From: a virus
Virus record (IMG/VR): IMGVR_UViG_3300042691_041259
Coordinates: 124,001-188,000 of that record
Strand: one strand, 5' to 3'
DNA: 64,000 nt
In this document: one piece after another, positions 1 to 10,481 of the stretch
Numbering within the stretch: position 1 is the stretch's first letter
How the letters are laid out: each line of letters begins with the position of its first letter
Notes under the pieces: model-generated
What the model was told of the DNA's origin: nothing
Databases searched by the model: none
Seen by the model: only the letters and a program-made list of their open reading frames with translations
Made by a program: the position numbers and the translations under genes

Positions 1-3000
1 TTTGATCAGAAGCCAAAGCAATTGAACCGATAAAATTTGTATTTCGATCCGAATAGTATCTCTTGCCATCTTCAAAAGAAATTGCTGCTCGCGCTCTATT
101 TCTTCTAACTCCACCAACAAAATACTGGCTGAGATGATCAGTGCCCCACTCAAAATGAATTAAAGCTGAAAAATTACCAGTTCCTGCTAGATCTATGCTA
201 AATTCATCTATTTTAAGAACTGTAGAATCTGCAGGTGATATGTAAGTTGTGGAAGTTCCAGTCACATACGGATTATACGGATCAACGCCTTTTCTAATGT
301 TAACCGACCATTGATCTGGAGTTGTAGAAATCTGTGTAGATGAGATAAAATAGTCAGAAACCGTATAAACTGGGGTGTACTCTTTCATTTGGAAAGAGAG
401 TTCCGGAACGCTTGCGGTGGTTATTGCCAAATCAATATCGGCAGAAAGCGCAGCGCCTCCAATTAAATCTTTATCAATTGTTACTGTATCGGTATCTGAA
501 TAACCGAATCCTCCATACGCAATAGTTACCGAGCTAATTGATCCTGTTCCATCTACAACAATATCAAAATTGGCAGCAACGCCACCTATAGGCGAAACAC
601 TTGATGGTACATCATAATAAGAGCCCGTTGTATAACCGTTTGCTGTTGAAGTAATTCCAGTAATGCTATCAATTCTGCCTGTCAGTACATCTGCTGTAAA
701 GCTTCCACGATTAGCGTTTCCTTTCTCGTAAAAGCCAGTGTTTCTTGGAACACTGATATTTTCTTTAAGCCGTCTTTTAATAGTGATTTTGTTTCCGTTC
801 TCAAAATTCTCAAGAGATTTTATGTAAACGGAATCTCCTAGCGATTCTGCCTTTACAATGCAGTATTCAAAGGAATTGATACACTGTGCAATTGCTTGCG
901 CAACCTGTGCTGGTGTACCTCTATTTGAAAATGTATTCTTATAGTCTCGCGTTTGTGGGTCATATACAGGATAGTCCCAGCCTTCTCCTGGAGAAAGGCC
1001 TACGGGATTTGCTTCAAGAATCCATTTGTATTGAAGATACTCCGTTTCACCATAGCACTCCAAATCTGTATTTAATCCGACAACACGATTTTGTGAAACA
1101 ATGTTTCCATTTTGCACACGAACCTCAAAAGAGTCTCCTACAGTAGGAGACCCTAGAAATTTGACAACCAAATAACTATCCACCCATGATGGTGAATTTG
1201 TTCCAGTAAACCCGGTAGTAAGATAGTCTTCTGGTAGAGATCCAAATACGCCAGTATCATTTTTCTGAACATCGTATTCTATATCGCCTCCTGGCGTGTT
1301 GATGATAGTAATTCTATAGTAATAGTCTCTCTGCTCCGAGCTGAGTTTTTCCAAAGAAATTTCAAAAGTTTCGTAATCGGCTATTGGCGTTTCATTTTTT
1401 AATATGTCTTCAATAACCATTACTACCTGTGAGTTTCCTCCGGGTAGAAGATCCGCATTACTTTGCGAAGAGATCTGTGTTATGCCTCCATAGTCGCTGA
1501 TGTTTTCTTGATTGTCAAATAGCTGTAATTGCGTAACTCTTTTAAAACTTGGAGATCCTGGAGTTCCATAATTTAATTCTTGAAGTTTATTGACTCTCTT
1601 AAAATTTCCAAATCGATCTTTTACATAAAAAAACCGAAGAGGATCATCCACCATTGAAGGCAGAGGAAACTTCCCATTTACAAATCCCGTGTACTCGGGT
1701 GTTGCTGAAGTGTTAATTGTTCCATCCGCCGGATTATGAAAATAGTCTACTGGCAGTTGTATGCCATTTGCGTTTGTTTGTACAAAAGGTTGAAGATTAT
1801 ACGGCTCTCCGTCAAGACCTAATTTTGGCAAAGGTGTTTGACCACTTATAGCGCCTAGAATTTCAGGAACAATTTCAAACTCTGCAAGCTGATTTTCTGT
1901 TACATAAAATCCATAGTATCTATTGATAGAGTACGGGGTTGCTTCCGTGTCATTAAACAAAAATTCCAAGTTGATTAGATTAGTACTAATTAAAGTATTT
2001 CTTTCAAAGCCGCTGGTAATAGTTTCCTCAAAATCGAGTATTCGATTGTCGCTTGTCCAAAAATCATTTAAGAATTCTCCTTTTCCAGTTATATTCCCAG
2101 TTGTGTAATCTATACCATACCATGTGGTAGGTGTGTCGGAACTAAAAGACACTTCAAGAGGTCGCTCTTTAAATCGTGGATCATCTACAATTTTTCTAAG
2201 ATACGTACCAAGCGGTGAAGACTCTCGCAAATCAAAAGTTTTAACAACTCTAGCGTCCTTAAAGAACTCTTGAAACTTTTCCGGATTTGTAGAATCGTGA
2301 TATGTAAGAGGGTTCAGCGGATGATCCAATCTAAATATCACAAAGAATTCCGGCAATTGTTTTCTCATCCAAAGAGGCGCCAGGAAAGTATAGTCTTCGT
2401 CATAGAATTTACTGTTTAACTGTTCTATGCCGTAATTGTAAAAGTTATCATATTGTTCGCTTAGCGATCTTTTTGTATTAAGATATTGATCATCCTTTTG
2501 ATACAGCTGATACAGTAGCTGTGGAGACAGTTTTCCTTGATCTAAGAAATAAAAGAGATCTCTTTGAAAAGTTGAATTTGAACTTATAGCGTATTTCTTA
2601 AATCTCGAGTTTGAAAGCTCCTCTGACGCATTAATAGAATTAAGCCATAAGGCTCCGCCAGAATCCACAGTAAGTTTAACATTACCTGTAAGCTTTGGAT
2701 TTGTCTTAAGTACACCATATGAAGTAAGGTCATCATAAATTTCCGACCCTGTATTAGGAAACTCATTTTGATAAGTTGTGCGCGTAGTTTTTACATCCGT
2801 TTCCGGGTAACCAAAAAGATGTAATTCGTGATAGTCAACTAAATGCTCTGTTGCAAGATCCGCTTGGGCCAATTTTTGTCCATAATTAACAGTAGCTCTT
2901 GCAATTTCTGCAGACATAGTTGGATCTGCGTCCCAAACAAAAGGAGCGGTAGCTGATGAATCTGTTTTTGCTATTAAAAAGTTTATCTTTAAATGCGAAT

Positions 3001-3814
3001 TGGCAACACCATCATAATCTATTCTGTAAGTTATTCTAGGAGGATTTGGATCAATCGTATTTTTTCGATAACTTGACCAAGGATTAACGACCCCTGAAAC
3101 AATTCTAGTAAAATAATCCGTGCTTGCTGGCCAATCATCGGTAGGCGTTTGGCCATCAAATTGATTAGGCCCTATTGGCGATGGATTATAGTATACTGGA
3201 GGAGCGCTTATCAAACTTTGTTCTGCAACGACTGCTGCGCTAATTTGATTGATTTGCCAATTGTTGTCCTCTTTCCAGTTACCAATTTGCATTAAAAAGC
3301 CTTCTCCTTGAATTTGGTCAATGCCAGAGTATGCCGAATCTATTGCAATGTAATAATAATAGGTTCCACTGATAAGATATCTGCCTTTTTCAACAACTTT
3401 TGATTGGAACCTCATAACATTTATAGGTCCTGCATATGATGACGCGGTTGATAAACCCGGAGGGGTTCTAGCGTACATAGAGACCGTTTTTATATCGTCT
3501 CCAATTTGAATAGCTTCCCATGAAGCCTTTTCAAAGGCTTTTCCAGTTTTTGCAAATTCGGAAAAATAGAATCTAAATTGAGTAGGCTCTGGCTGAGGCA
3601 TTGGCGACTCTGGAATCACGGTCATGGCCTCAAATTTCGATTCAAAAGTCTGTGGCTGTATGTATGGAGAAGCCCAAAGAGTTTCACCGTCAGCCCACGC
3701 GGTGCCGGTTGCAGGGTCCGGATCATTTGCCTCTATGCTAAGAAAAAGAGTTGTTCTGCCTTGCACAACAACCTCTTTCTCAAAATTTACTCTGTAGAAA
3801 TTTGAATTACGCAT
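1..3814 (-). CDS. Large tail/baseplate structural protein, 3' end beyond window
   Basis: An open frame runs from an ATG at 3814 to the left edge with no stop, giving more than 1270 residues; the C-terminus lies outside the window. The start is fixed by a TAATG overlap with the stop of the upstream gene. The part read is rich in Tyr, Asn, Ser, Thr and Gly with beta-type patterning. Around residues 1070-1120 it has the GxGY repeat style (for example YGGFGYSDTD) also seen in the 2820-residue baseplate protein, a pattern common in T4-like virion proteins. It is last in a run of virion genes, so a baseplate-periphery or fibre-attachment role is inferred from position. I cannot assign a T4 counterpart. 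The virion role is fairly sure; the exact role is unknown. Confidence 0.75.
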   Translation of the reverse strand, partial: MRNSNFYRVNFEKEVVVQGRTTLFLSIEANDPDPATGTAWADGETLWASPYIQPQTFESKFEAMTVIPESPMPQPEPTQFRFYFSEFAKTGKAFEKASWEAIQIGDDIKTVSMYARTPPGLSTASSYAGPINVMRFQSKVVEKGRYLISGTYYYYIAIDSAYSGIDQIQGEGFLMQIGNWKEDNNWQINQISAAVVAEQSLISAPPVYYNPSPIGPNQFDGQTPTDDWPASTDYFTRIVSGVVNPWSSYRKNTIDPNPPRITYRIDYDGVANSHLKINFLIAKTDSSATAPFVWDADPTMSAEIARATVNYGQKLAQADLATEHLVDYHELHLFGYPETDVKTTRTTYQNEFPNTGSEIYDDLTSYGVLKTNPKLTGNVKLTVDSGGALWLNSINASEELSNSRFKKYAISSNSTFQRDLFYFLDQGKLSPQLLYQLYQKDDQYLNTKRSLSEQYDNFYNYGIEQLNSKFYDEDYTFLAPLWMRKQLPEFFVIFRLDHPLNPLTYHDSTNPEKFQEFFKDARVVKTFDLRESSPLGTYLRKIVDDPRFKERPLEVSFSSDTPTTWYGIDYTTGNITGKGEFLNDFWTSDNRILDFEETITSGFERNTLISTNLINLEFLFNDTEATPYSINRYYGFYVTENQLAEFEIVPEILGAISGQTPLPKLGLDGEPYNLQPFVQTNANGIQLPVDYFHNPADGTINTSATPEYTGFVNGKFPLPSMVDDPLRFFYVKDRFGNFKRVNKLQELNYGTPGSPSFKRVTQLQLFDNQENISDYGGITQISSQSNADLLPGGNSQVVMVIEDILKNETPIADYETFEISLEKLSSEQRDYYYRITIINTPGGDIEYDVQKNDTGVFGSLPEDYLTTGFTGTNSPSWVDSYLVVKFLGSPTVGDSFEVRVQNGNIVSQNRVVGLNTDLECYGETEYLQYKWILEANPVGLSPGEGWDYPVYDPQTRDYKNTFSNRGTPAQVAQAIAQCINSFEYCIVKAESLGDSVYIKSLENFENGNKITIKRRLKENISVPRNTGFYEKGNANRGSFTADVLTGRIDSITGITSTANGYTTGSYYDVPSSVSPIGGVAANFDIVVDGTGSISSVTIAYGGFGYSDTDTVTIDKDLIGGAALSADIDLAITTASVPELSFQMKEYTPVYTVSDYFISSTQISTTPDQWSVNIRKGVDPYNPYVTGTSTTYISPADSTVLKIDEFSIDLAGTGNFSALIHFEWGTDHLSQYFVGGVRRNRARAAISFEDGKRYYSDRNTNFIGSIALASDQ

Positions 3815-6800
3815 TATCTAGTCAGCGTTTTAATGCTATTTTTATCGTATGTGATATTTTCTTTGGTTTTAACCAGAGAAGTCTGTAACTCATCCACTCT
3901 TTGAGCTGTTGATTGTCTCTTGTAAGTAGCGGAAACTTGCACATCAAAAGAAAACACCGTTGTTTCTTTTACATAGATATCTATTCCAATCTTTTTTGAA
4001 TAGTTCAATTGCGTAGGTGGAGTCCAACCAGCAGAACTGTCATAGCCACCTACGTAGCCAGTACCGGTACCGGTGTTATCACCTGCATAGTCGGTCATTC
4101 TGAATTGATATATGATAGGAATCTGAATTGCATTTGCTTCACCAGTTCCAAGATCTTTTACAGCTCGATAGTCAGTTCCATCTACTAGAAGTTGATCAAA
4201 TGTAGCAGGCGCCAATAAGAGATAAGATCCACAAGTATTTTTTCCAATCAAATAACGGTCGCCATCAATGAATCCAAATTTATCTGGCAGCAAATCTACG
4301 CTAGGCGTAAATACTGGGTTTGGTGGAATCGGTGGAATTGTTCCGGCTGGAGTTGCACCTGAATTTTCATACCAATTATTCTTGTATTGTAACTGTCTTA
4401 CATCATCGGCAGACGTATTAAAATTGTAAGCATGTCTAAAGGTAGAAACGCTTTCAGCCGATGTAGGATAGCCATCCACCGTAGTTGAAAAAATCTGCGG
4501 TGATTGCAAATATATTGGTAGCGTTCCTGTTTGAATTGCTGGATGCTGAATATGCACGCAGAAATCGTTTATCTGTCCGCCGCCTTGCGGTGCACCACCT
4601 GAATATGCTCCATTCCATATATACGACTGAATTGGAGCGGCTCCATTGATATTAGGCAGCAATCTTCTAGCAGCGTCAGTTCTGGGTTCTACATAAAGTG
4701 GCGTCGCCAAGCCTATATCAGTATATCTACTATAGAGATATTGCGATCTCAGCTGACCGCTTTGATAAAAAGCGGAGCTGAATTTGTTTGCATTGTTAGT
4801 ATCCGCTCTTGCAATTGTTGTATTTACAATTGGAACAAGATCGTACTTTCTAGCATAAATGTAATCATAGTCATTGAACGTAGTAGTAAGACCGCTATCT
4901 GGCAAATCCTGCCCAATACCGCCAGGGAATCTTGAAACAAGTTCCAGCGTTGCAGCAATAGGATTTTCCAGAGAGAGTATATAGACTTTGTTAATTACTG
5001 CGCCTCTTTGAGAAGAAGACGGAAGCAACGCTACGTAATCCGTATAATAGCCTGCAAAAAGTTTGATAGTCGAACCGTTTTGTATTTCGGTTTTTGAACT
5101 TGCATCTTTGTCTATTACAAAAACGTGTAATTCTCCTTTTGCTTGAGAAATTTTGTTTTGTATCTCCTGGATTGCAATATCTAATGCTTTTAATTTTTCA
5201 TACAGGGAAATAACTACTCCTGAAGAATCGTAAAATGATGAAGATATTACATCAGCGCTGTGAGCATAGTATTGTTCGCCAGAATTAAATGAAGAACTAA
5301 GGTGAACATCAAGTCCTTTGGCAGCCAAATCAGATTCCAATTGAACTTTTACAGCCTCTTGTCTTGCTTGAGCCAGCGCTAGTAACGCCTCGTCTTCGCC
5401 AGTGAAATCCTGTGGAAACTCAATACTAACAATGTTTGACGGAACAGAAAGCAACGGTGATACTGGCCATCCTGCTTCAGAAACTGCCACAATGTAAAAC
5501 TCAACCTTTTCGCCTTTAGTGATAGGAATATCTACCTGGTTGACGTTGATAGTGTCCGGATTTTCAATGTCCTCGCTATCCCATACGTATTTTCCAACAG
5601 TGGTATTGTAGCTTTTTGTGCGAATATCCGACTTTACCTGTTGCCAGTTGCTGAAACTTGCTCTGACTGTTTTACCAGTCGTTGAAGCTATATCAAACTG
5701 TTTTGTATCCGATGCGTTTCCTGCTGGATTAACATAACGGTAATACACATAGAATTGTATTACATTTTGGAATCCAGTCTTATCGCTATACTTTGGTGTT
5801 GGAATATCGAAGAATCCACGAACCCTGTATTTTGGAGTATCTAACGCGGCAGGCGCATCTTGTGAAGTTGCTGCAAGTTCGTTTACAATACTCGCATATA
5901 GAGAAGATTGGCTGTTCTTTTCTCGAATCAACGAATCCAACTCGTTCTTTACGCCACGACGATCTGTCTCAGAAGCAAAGTTTGTTGTATTGAGTTCTTG
6001 AGTTTTCTTATCTATTGAACTCTGTAGCTGAGTAATTAAAGCCTCAATTCTTACTTTGTCGGCAGCCTTTTTACGTATAGAAACTATTTGTGCTTGATCC
6101 AGTTTATGTTCATTAACTTGCACAACTTTAAAGTTTGCTGCATTAAGCTCAGGCGCATCAGGAGTTATACCATCCATTACTGAAATGGTATTGTTTTTGG
6201 TTGCGGCTAAGAGCTGCGATCCAAAGTCCATTACACGAGTTTGATAGTAATCTACCAGGCTTGTTGTGCCTTCTGCCAAGTCAACTGACAGATCGTTGGA
6301 ATAAAATGCAACTCCAGGAGAATACTTTGTGGATATTAAGTTTTCTTCATCATTTACATTTTTGAAGAACACTACTTGTCTTTCATCAAATCCAACTCCC
6401 ACGTTAGCGAGTTTTGGAGAAAACCGAGGTGAATAAATTGAAACAGGTTCACCTGCTACAAGAGGCTCATAGCCACGAAGCCTTTTTATTCCCACGTATC
6501 GGGTTTCGCTATTAACCTCATTGACTTCGTATATAGTCTCGCCTTTGATCAATTGATCTCCGACTTTTAAAGTCATGGTATTCTGTTGTATCGAGAGGTT
6601 ATCTGTGTATCTTAGACTGTTGAAAAGATATCTCCTTTTGGTTACCACAGTACCGTCTTGTAGAGTGACCTGTTGGTCACGATATGAAACAACAGTAAAT
6701 TCACCACTGTATCGGACTACTGAAAGAGGTAAATCGATAACTTCCTCGTCTACATAAAAAGTGTAATTGAGCCTTTGCAGTTCAATCAGAAAGTTTACGT

Positions 6801-7335
6801 AGTCAATATCATTTCTGCCTTTGATGTTTCCATCAAAGTATGTGATTTTTTCTTGAGTATCCGTATTGATGATGAGCCTTTTTACACCAATTTTGGATTC
6901 TTGCTGTGCAACATATTTTGTAACATTAAAGCTAACTTTAAGAGCCGGAGTCATCATTGACTCAAAGAACCAATTAGTTTCTGGTACAAATTTAGATGGC
7001 ACTTTCAAAGAACCTATTGGTGCTGGATCCGTAGGCGTTTTTGTTTGATAAATCCGCTTAAAAGATCCGTCAGGCATTCTGACATACGCCTCTGAGTCAA
7101 ACCCCATTAAAGTAGTTAGCGTATTATCAATTCGCGAAAGCGAACCTCGGATTCCCGAAAAGGATGGAATTGTGTATGTGCTGGTAGTCCCGTCAGCATT
7201 TGTTGTAGTTACCTGAACTACATCCGCGTCTGTTGTGACTGCTTGAGATTGTTTTGCGATAATCTCCAGAGCATTATTCTGAAGCCTAACAAACTCCGCT
7301 AGAATTGTTGAAAAACTATTACTGGTCTCTGCCAT
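3814..7335 (-). CDS. Tail/baseplate structural protein with FN3-like domain (1173 aa)
   Basis: This 1173-residue protein belongs to the virion gene run. The N-terminal third is a beta-rich region. Residues about 415-480 are charged and helical, likely coiled coil. Next comes an FN3-like stretch (about 495-640) ending in a strand pattern that includes YIVAVSEAGWPVSP. A second helical segment lies near 650-740, then a long beta-rich C-terminal region and a short C-terminal coiled coil. FN3 and Ig-like folds are frequent in exposed phage tail proteins. A GATAAATA late-type box sits about 20 bases before the ATG. Its stop overlaps the next start as TAATG, so the two are probably translationally coupled. 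No T4 homologue is clear; it could be a baseplate-fibre connector. Confidence 0.7.
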   Translation of the reverse strand: MAETSNSFSTILAEFVRLQNNALEIIAKQSQAVTTDADVVQVTTTNADGTTSTYTIPSFSGIRGSLSRIDNTLTTLMGFDSEAYVRMPDGSFKRIYQTKTPTDPAPIGSLKVPSKFVPETNWFFESMMTPALKVSFNVTKYVAQQESKIGVKRLIINTDTQEKITYFDGNIKGRNDIDYVNFLIELQRLNYTFYVDEEVIDLPLSVVRYSGEFTVVSYRDQQVTLQDGTVVTKRRYLFNSLRYTDNLSIQQNTMTLKVGDQLIKGETIYEVNEVNSETRYVGIKRLRGYEPLVAGEPVSIYSPRFSPKLANVGVGFDERQVVFFKNVNDEENLISTKYSPGVAFYSNDLSVDLAEGTTSLVDYYQTRVMDFGSQLLAATKNNTISVMDGITPDAPELNAANFKVVQVNEHKLDQAQIVSIRKKAADKVRIEALITQLQSSIDKKTQELNTTNFASETDRRGVKNELDSLIREKNSQSSLYASIVNELAATSQDAPAALDTPKYRVRGFFDIPTPKYSDKTGFQNVIQFYVYYRYVNPAGNASDTKQFDIASTTGKTVRASFSNWQQVKSDIRTKSYNTTVGKYVWDSEDIENPDTINVNQVDIPITKGEKVEFYIVAVSEAGWPVSPLLSVPSNIVSIEFPQDFTGEDEALLALAQARQEAVKVQLESDLAAKGLDVHLSSSFNSGEQYYAHSADVISSSFYDSSGVVISLYEKLKALDIAIQEIQNKISQAKGELHVFVIDKDASSKTEIQNGSTIKLFAGYYTDYVALLPSSSQRGAVINKVYILSLENPIAATLELVSRFPGGIGQDLPDSGLTTTFNDYDYIYARKYDLVPIVNTTIARADTNNANKFSSAFYQSGQLRSQYLYSRYTDIGLATPLYVEPRTDAARRLLPNINGAAPIQSYIWNGAYSGGAPQGGGQINDFCVHIQHPAIQTGTLPIYLQSPQIFSTTVDGYPTSAESVSTFRHAYNFNTSADDVRQLQYKNNWYENSGATPAGTIPPIPPNPVFTPSVDLLPDKFGFIDGDRYLIGKNTCGSYLLLAPATFDQLLVDGTDYRAVKDLGTGEANAIQIPIIYQFRMTDYAGDNTGTGTGYVGGYDSSAGWTPPTQLNYSKKIGIDIYVKETTVFSFDVQVSATYKRQSTAQRVDELQTSLVKTKENITYDKNSIKTLTR

Positions 7336-7354
7336 TTTGACCCTATTTTTGTTT

Positions 7355-7362
7355 TATTTATC
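7355..7362 (-). promoter_or_regulatory. Late-type promoter box GATAAATA
   Basis: On the minus strand GATAAATA lies about 20 bases before the ATG at 7335. It resembles the T4 late promoter box TATAAATA and recurs before several structural genes here. Assignment is by motif similarity and recurrence only. Confidence 0.5.
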
Positions 7363-7384
7363 CCAGCGGTTTCTAAAGGTGAAT

Positions 7385-9625
7385 TTAGAAAATGTCCACT
7401 GAGAATGTGTATGTTGCTGGGTCTAAGCAGATAAGTTCAATAATTGGATTGTCGCCCTTGGCTATGAACTGTGCGTAAGTAATAAAGCCAATTTCTGCTG
7501 AATAAGGGAACCCCGTGTTCAATGTATCAAGAGCATCTGAGTATATGATAAAATTGAAATTGCCATTGGTATTGGACATATCAATTCCATTTTCAAAAGC
7601 TATTCTAAATACTTGTCCAGGCTGCCACTTATTGATAGTATCATCAAGGTATATGATGATATCTCTGTCAGTTACAGGAAGCGCGCTTGGTGTTCCTCCA
7701 AGTATTTTAAGGTAATTGTTATATTCTAATAGCTTACGAAGGTAACTATAAGAATTTCCATTTGTTGTAAAGTCCATTGTTCCAGAAGGAACATTGAAGT
7801 ATACCAAAGTCTTATCGGTCGGAGATGTTGCATCCCCAATAGTAAAGAGTTCTCGAGTATTGTTAATCTTCGCTCTTCCCGGATTTGACTTGTCAATAAA
7901 AATACCAGGACCTGCCTCTAAAAGATCTAAGTTATATGCGACTTCTACACTAGTCAGTCCTTTGTAGATATTATTGATTTCTTCATAGTTTCTCTCAATT
8001 AGGCCTACCAAATTTTGATTGTTGATGAAGACCTGTTGAGATTCTTGGATAAGTACAGTCAGCTCATCAAGACGTATTTGAATTTCAGCAGCAGTTTGCG
8101 AATTGATAAGTTGATTTTCAATATCATTTACCTGAGCTTGCAAAGCTATCAGTTGATCCTGGTTTGCATTAAGCAAGTCTGAAGAATTTAGAAGCTGATT
8201 GATTGCTTCCATAAACTGCGACAACGAGTACGGGTTGTAGTCATTGATGCTTGTTTCAATAGATGTATCTTGTGAGTTTACATCAAACTTAATGTTGACA
8301 CGGAAAGCAAAAGAATTACCATTGTCTCCAGTTAATGAATTAGGCTTATACTTTGTATATGTAGGAATGTATCCGCCACCACCTGTTTTTGGATCTACAT
8401 TGTCTAAGAAAAGAACGCCAAAAAGATTGGTGGTAGAATCTGTAGCATTATTCGGATCATACAGATCATAATAAAGCAAAACTGCATTAAACTCAAAAGA
8501 TTGCGCTACGGCTTGCTCGTTATATTTACCAAACTCTGTAATGTTTTGATTAGCCATGCCTGCATACGCATCAGTGCTGTAAATAAGGCTAATGCCATCA
8601 AGTCGGCTTCGAACATATTCTACTAGCTTGTTTACACTTTCAATTTTGTATCGGTCATTTCGACTATCGTTAAATGTGGTGGCAGGCTCTGTAAAGTATG
8701 TATTTGCATACGGGTTTAGTCCAAACCACCAGCTAAAAAGAGGATTTGCTGAATCTACATATGTTGCTGAAGTTGGATCGTAATAATAAAAGGTTGCAAG
8801 AGCGCCAAACGGATCGTTTACTGTAAACGTATTAAGTACTGAATCATAATATGCTTCAATACTTAGTCCTGCTGGTGAAACAGTATTAGTGTCTCTTCCA
8901 AAAAGATATGGAGCATTGAGAGGATTTGACGGGTTATTTTGAAACGCGCCAGTCTTAGGGTAGTTTGCGTCATCAACAGAATTAAACAAAACTACCGGAG
9001 TATTTCCATGGCTTGTTGGAAGATATAAATAAACCTCAGAAAAAGCATTAAAACTATTTCGAACAGAATTTATGATACTTACATCTCCAAGATACTTAAC
9101 AACCTTTTTGTAAAATATGCTATCGTCTTCTTCTACATAAACTGTAGGATTGCTAGTAACGGGACTAATTGCAGGATATTTAGTTGGATTAGATGTAATT
9201 ACGCTTTGAACGTATTCAGATGTGTTGGCTTCCCGAAAACGAATTGCACCAATTTCTTTTAGCCACTTAAAGAAAACTCTTTCTGAAACTGTTAAAGATG
9301 TGTTAGGATCATAATTTGTTTGGCCAGATAGAGTGGATTCTAAGTTCAAACAATAATTCTGGAACGATTCAGCAAAGAAATCGTTCCATGTCTTGGTTCC
9401 ATCAACCTGTTCAAATCCGCCAGGAACATTAGACAAACCTATTGTATTGATGAAAGACGGAGACGTATTTTCAATTGGTGGCAGATTCATCAAAGCATAT
9501 TTCGAAAAACGAAACTTCTTTTGTGAATCATTGAATGTTAAGCCCAAGTCTTCAGACGCAGAAGAGAACGTATAAAACGTTCCTCCTTGTAGTCTTATTG
9601 GTCTTATGAGTGGTGCAACAGCCAT
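7385..9625 (-). CDS. Tail/baseplate structural protein with central coiled coil (746 aa)
   Basis: A 746-residue protein in the virion cluster. Residues about 1-430 are Asn/Tyr/Thr-rich and probably beta-structured. Around 470-560 there is a clear heptad-like helical stretch rich in Gln, Leu, Ile and Asn, likely a trimeric or parallel coiled coil. The C-terminal 180 residues return to a compact beta-type composition. A mixed fibrous design is common in baseplate-to-fibre adaptors and short fibres. It lies between a small fibre-like protein and the FN3-containing protein, and all are read in the same direction with short gaps. I do not recognise a named family; tail location is inferred from context and composition. 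Confidence 0.65.
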   Translation of the reverse strand: MAVAPLIRPIRLQGGTFYTFSSASEDLGLTFNDSQKKFRFSKYALMNLPPIENTSPSFINTIGLSNVPGGFEQVDGTKTWNDFFAESFQNYCLNLESTLSGQTNYDPNTSLTVSERVFFKWLKEIGAIRFREANTSEYVQSVITSNPTKYPAISPVTSNPTVYVEEDDSIFYKKVVKYLGDVSIINSVRNSFNAFSEVYLYLPTSHGNTPVVLFNSVDDANYPKTGAFQNNPSNPLNAPYLFGRDTNTVSPAGLSIEAYYDSVLNTFTVNDPFGALATFYYYDPTSATYVDSANPLFSWWFGLNPYANTYFTEPATTFNDSRNDRYKIESVNKLVEYVRSRLDGISLIYSTDAYAGMANQNITEFGKYNEQAVAQSFEFNAVLLYYDLYDPNNATDSTTNLFGVLFLDNVDPKTGGGGYIPTYTKYKPNSLTGDNGNSFAFRVNIKFDVNSQDTSIETSINDYNPYSLSQFMEAINQLLNSSDLLNANQDQLIALQAQVNDIENQLINSQTAAEIQIRLDELTVLIQESQQVFINNQNLVGLIERNYEEINNIYKGLTSVEVAYNLDLLEAGPGIFIDKSNPGRAKINNTRELFTIGDATSPTDKTLVYFNVPSGTMDFTTNGNSYSYLRKLLEYNNYLKILGGTPSALPVTDRDIIIYLDDTINKWQPGQVFRIAFENGIDMSNTNGNFNFIIYSDALDTLNTGFPYSAEIGFITYAQFIAKGDNPIIELICLDPATYTFSVDIF

Positions 9626-9645
9626 TAAAGTGCTTTATCTATTTT

Positions 9646-10452
9646 TTAGAAGTAGGTTACGTCTCCGTGAGCTCCTACAACTTTCCAACCATTAGCTCCA
9701 GCGGCTAAGTCAATCCAAATACCGGTAAATTTAGCATCGGTTTGTGAATTAAGTGTTGTATTTAAGATGATATTTGATCCAACTGCAGTATTGTCAAAGG
9801 CCGGATCGAAATTGGTAGTGTTATCCAATTCAAACTGTAGGTTTGAAGGTGCATTAGTGTCAAATACAAGTGTGACAAGCTGACCAGCGTTCACAGTGCC
9901 TACAGCAGGTAGAGTTAAAACGTTAAACGATGAAGCGGTAGAAACATCTAGGTGCATAACCCTAACGGTGTCTAATATAGGTAGAACTCCTGTTGCAACC
10001 TCTGTGTTTACGGCTGGACTCTTACTATTAGCAGCAGACCATTGTTCATTTGTTTCAGAGTCATTTCCTATATACTGTAAGTCATTAACAAATGTATCAG
10101 TATTTGCGGTGTTATTAAATGTAACTGCTCCGTCAACAGTTAGTGTACTGCTAATTGTAGCCGCGCCCGTCAGACCCAGCGTTGAGCTGTTTGTTGGTGT
10201 TCCTAAATTAAGATTTCCGTCAATCTGTGCCGAACCCTGGCACAGGAAAAGATTGACTGACGCTGCTCTATTGTATCGCAGCACTTGAACATCGCCTACA
10301 TTCAAAGATCCGCCAGGTACATATGAAGTGTTAAGACGCGTTTCAAGAGTATTGATTGCGTTTTGAAGGAGTGTGAAATTGTTATTCAGAACAATTCTTG
10401 AGGCGGCAATGTTATCTCCGCCTAAGATTTCTGTGATAGTTACTGTTGCCAT
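9646..10452 (-). CDS. Small fibre-like virion protein (268 aa)
   Basis: The N-terminus (residues about 1-45, including NNNFTLLQNAINTLETRL) is a short helical segment of the type that starts trimeric phage fibre proteins. It is followed by short beta repeats rich in Gly, Thr, Ser and Asn (GSLNVGDV, GSAQIDGNLNLG, GAATISSTLTVDGAVTF), resembling a triple beta-spiral or beta-helix shaft. The C-terminal 110 residues look like a compact beta domain. It heads the tail-protein run that continues to the left edge. A role as short tail fibre or baseplate whisker is likely; receptor binding is only a possibility. A GATATATA box lies upstream at 10483-10490. Confidence 0.6.
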   Translation of the reverse strand: MATVTITEILGGDNIAASRIVLNNNFTLLQNAINTLETRLNTSYVPGGSLNVGDVQVLRYNRAASVNLFLCQGSAQIDGNLNLGTPTNSSTLGLTGAATISSTLTVDGAVTFNNTANTDTFVNDLQYIGNDSETNEQWSAANSKSPAVNTEVATGVLPILDTVRVMHLDVSTASSFNVLTLPAVGTVNAGQLVTLVFDTNAPSNLQFELDNTTNFDPAFDNTAVGSNIILNTTLNSQTDAKFTGIWIDLAAGANGWKVVGAHGDVTYF

Positions 10453-10481
10453 TTTTTCGTATTTTTTGTGCTTTTTCTAAA

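Noticed and set aside
9896-10288. 130-codon plus-strand open frame
   Set aside because: It is the complement of the fibre-like protein's beta repeats; no independent evidence.
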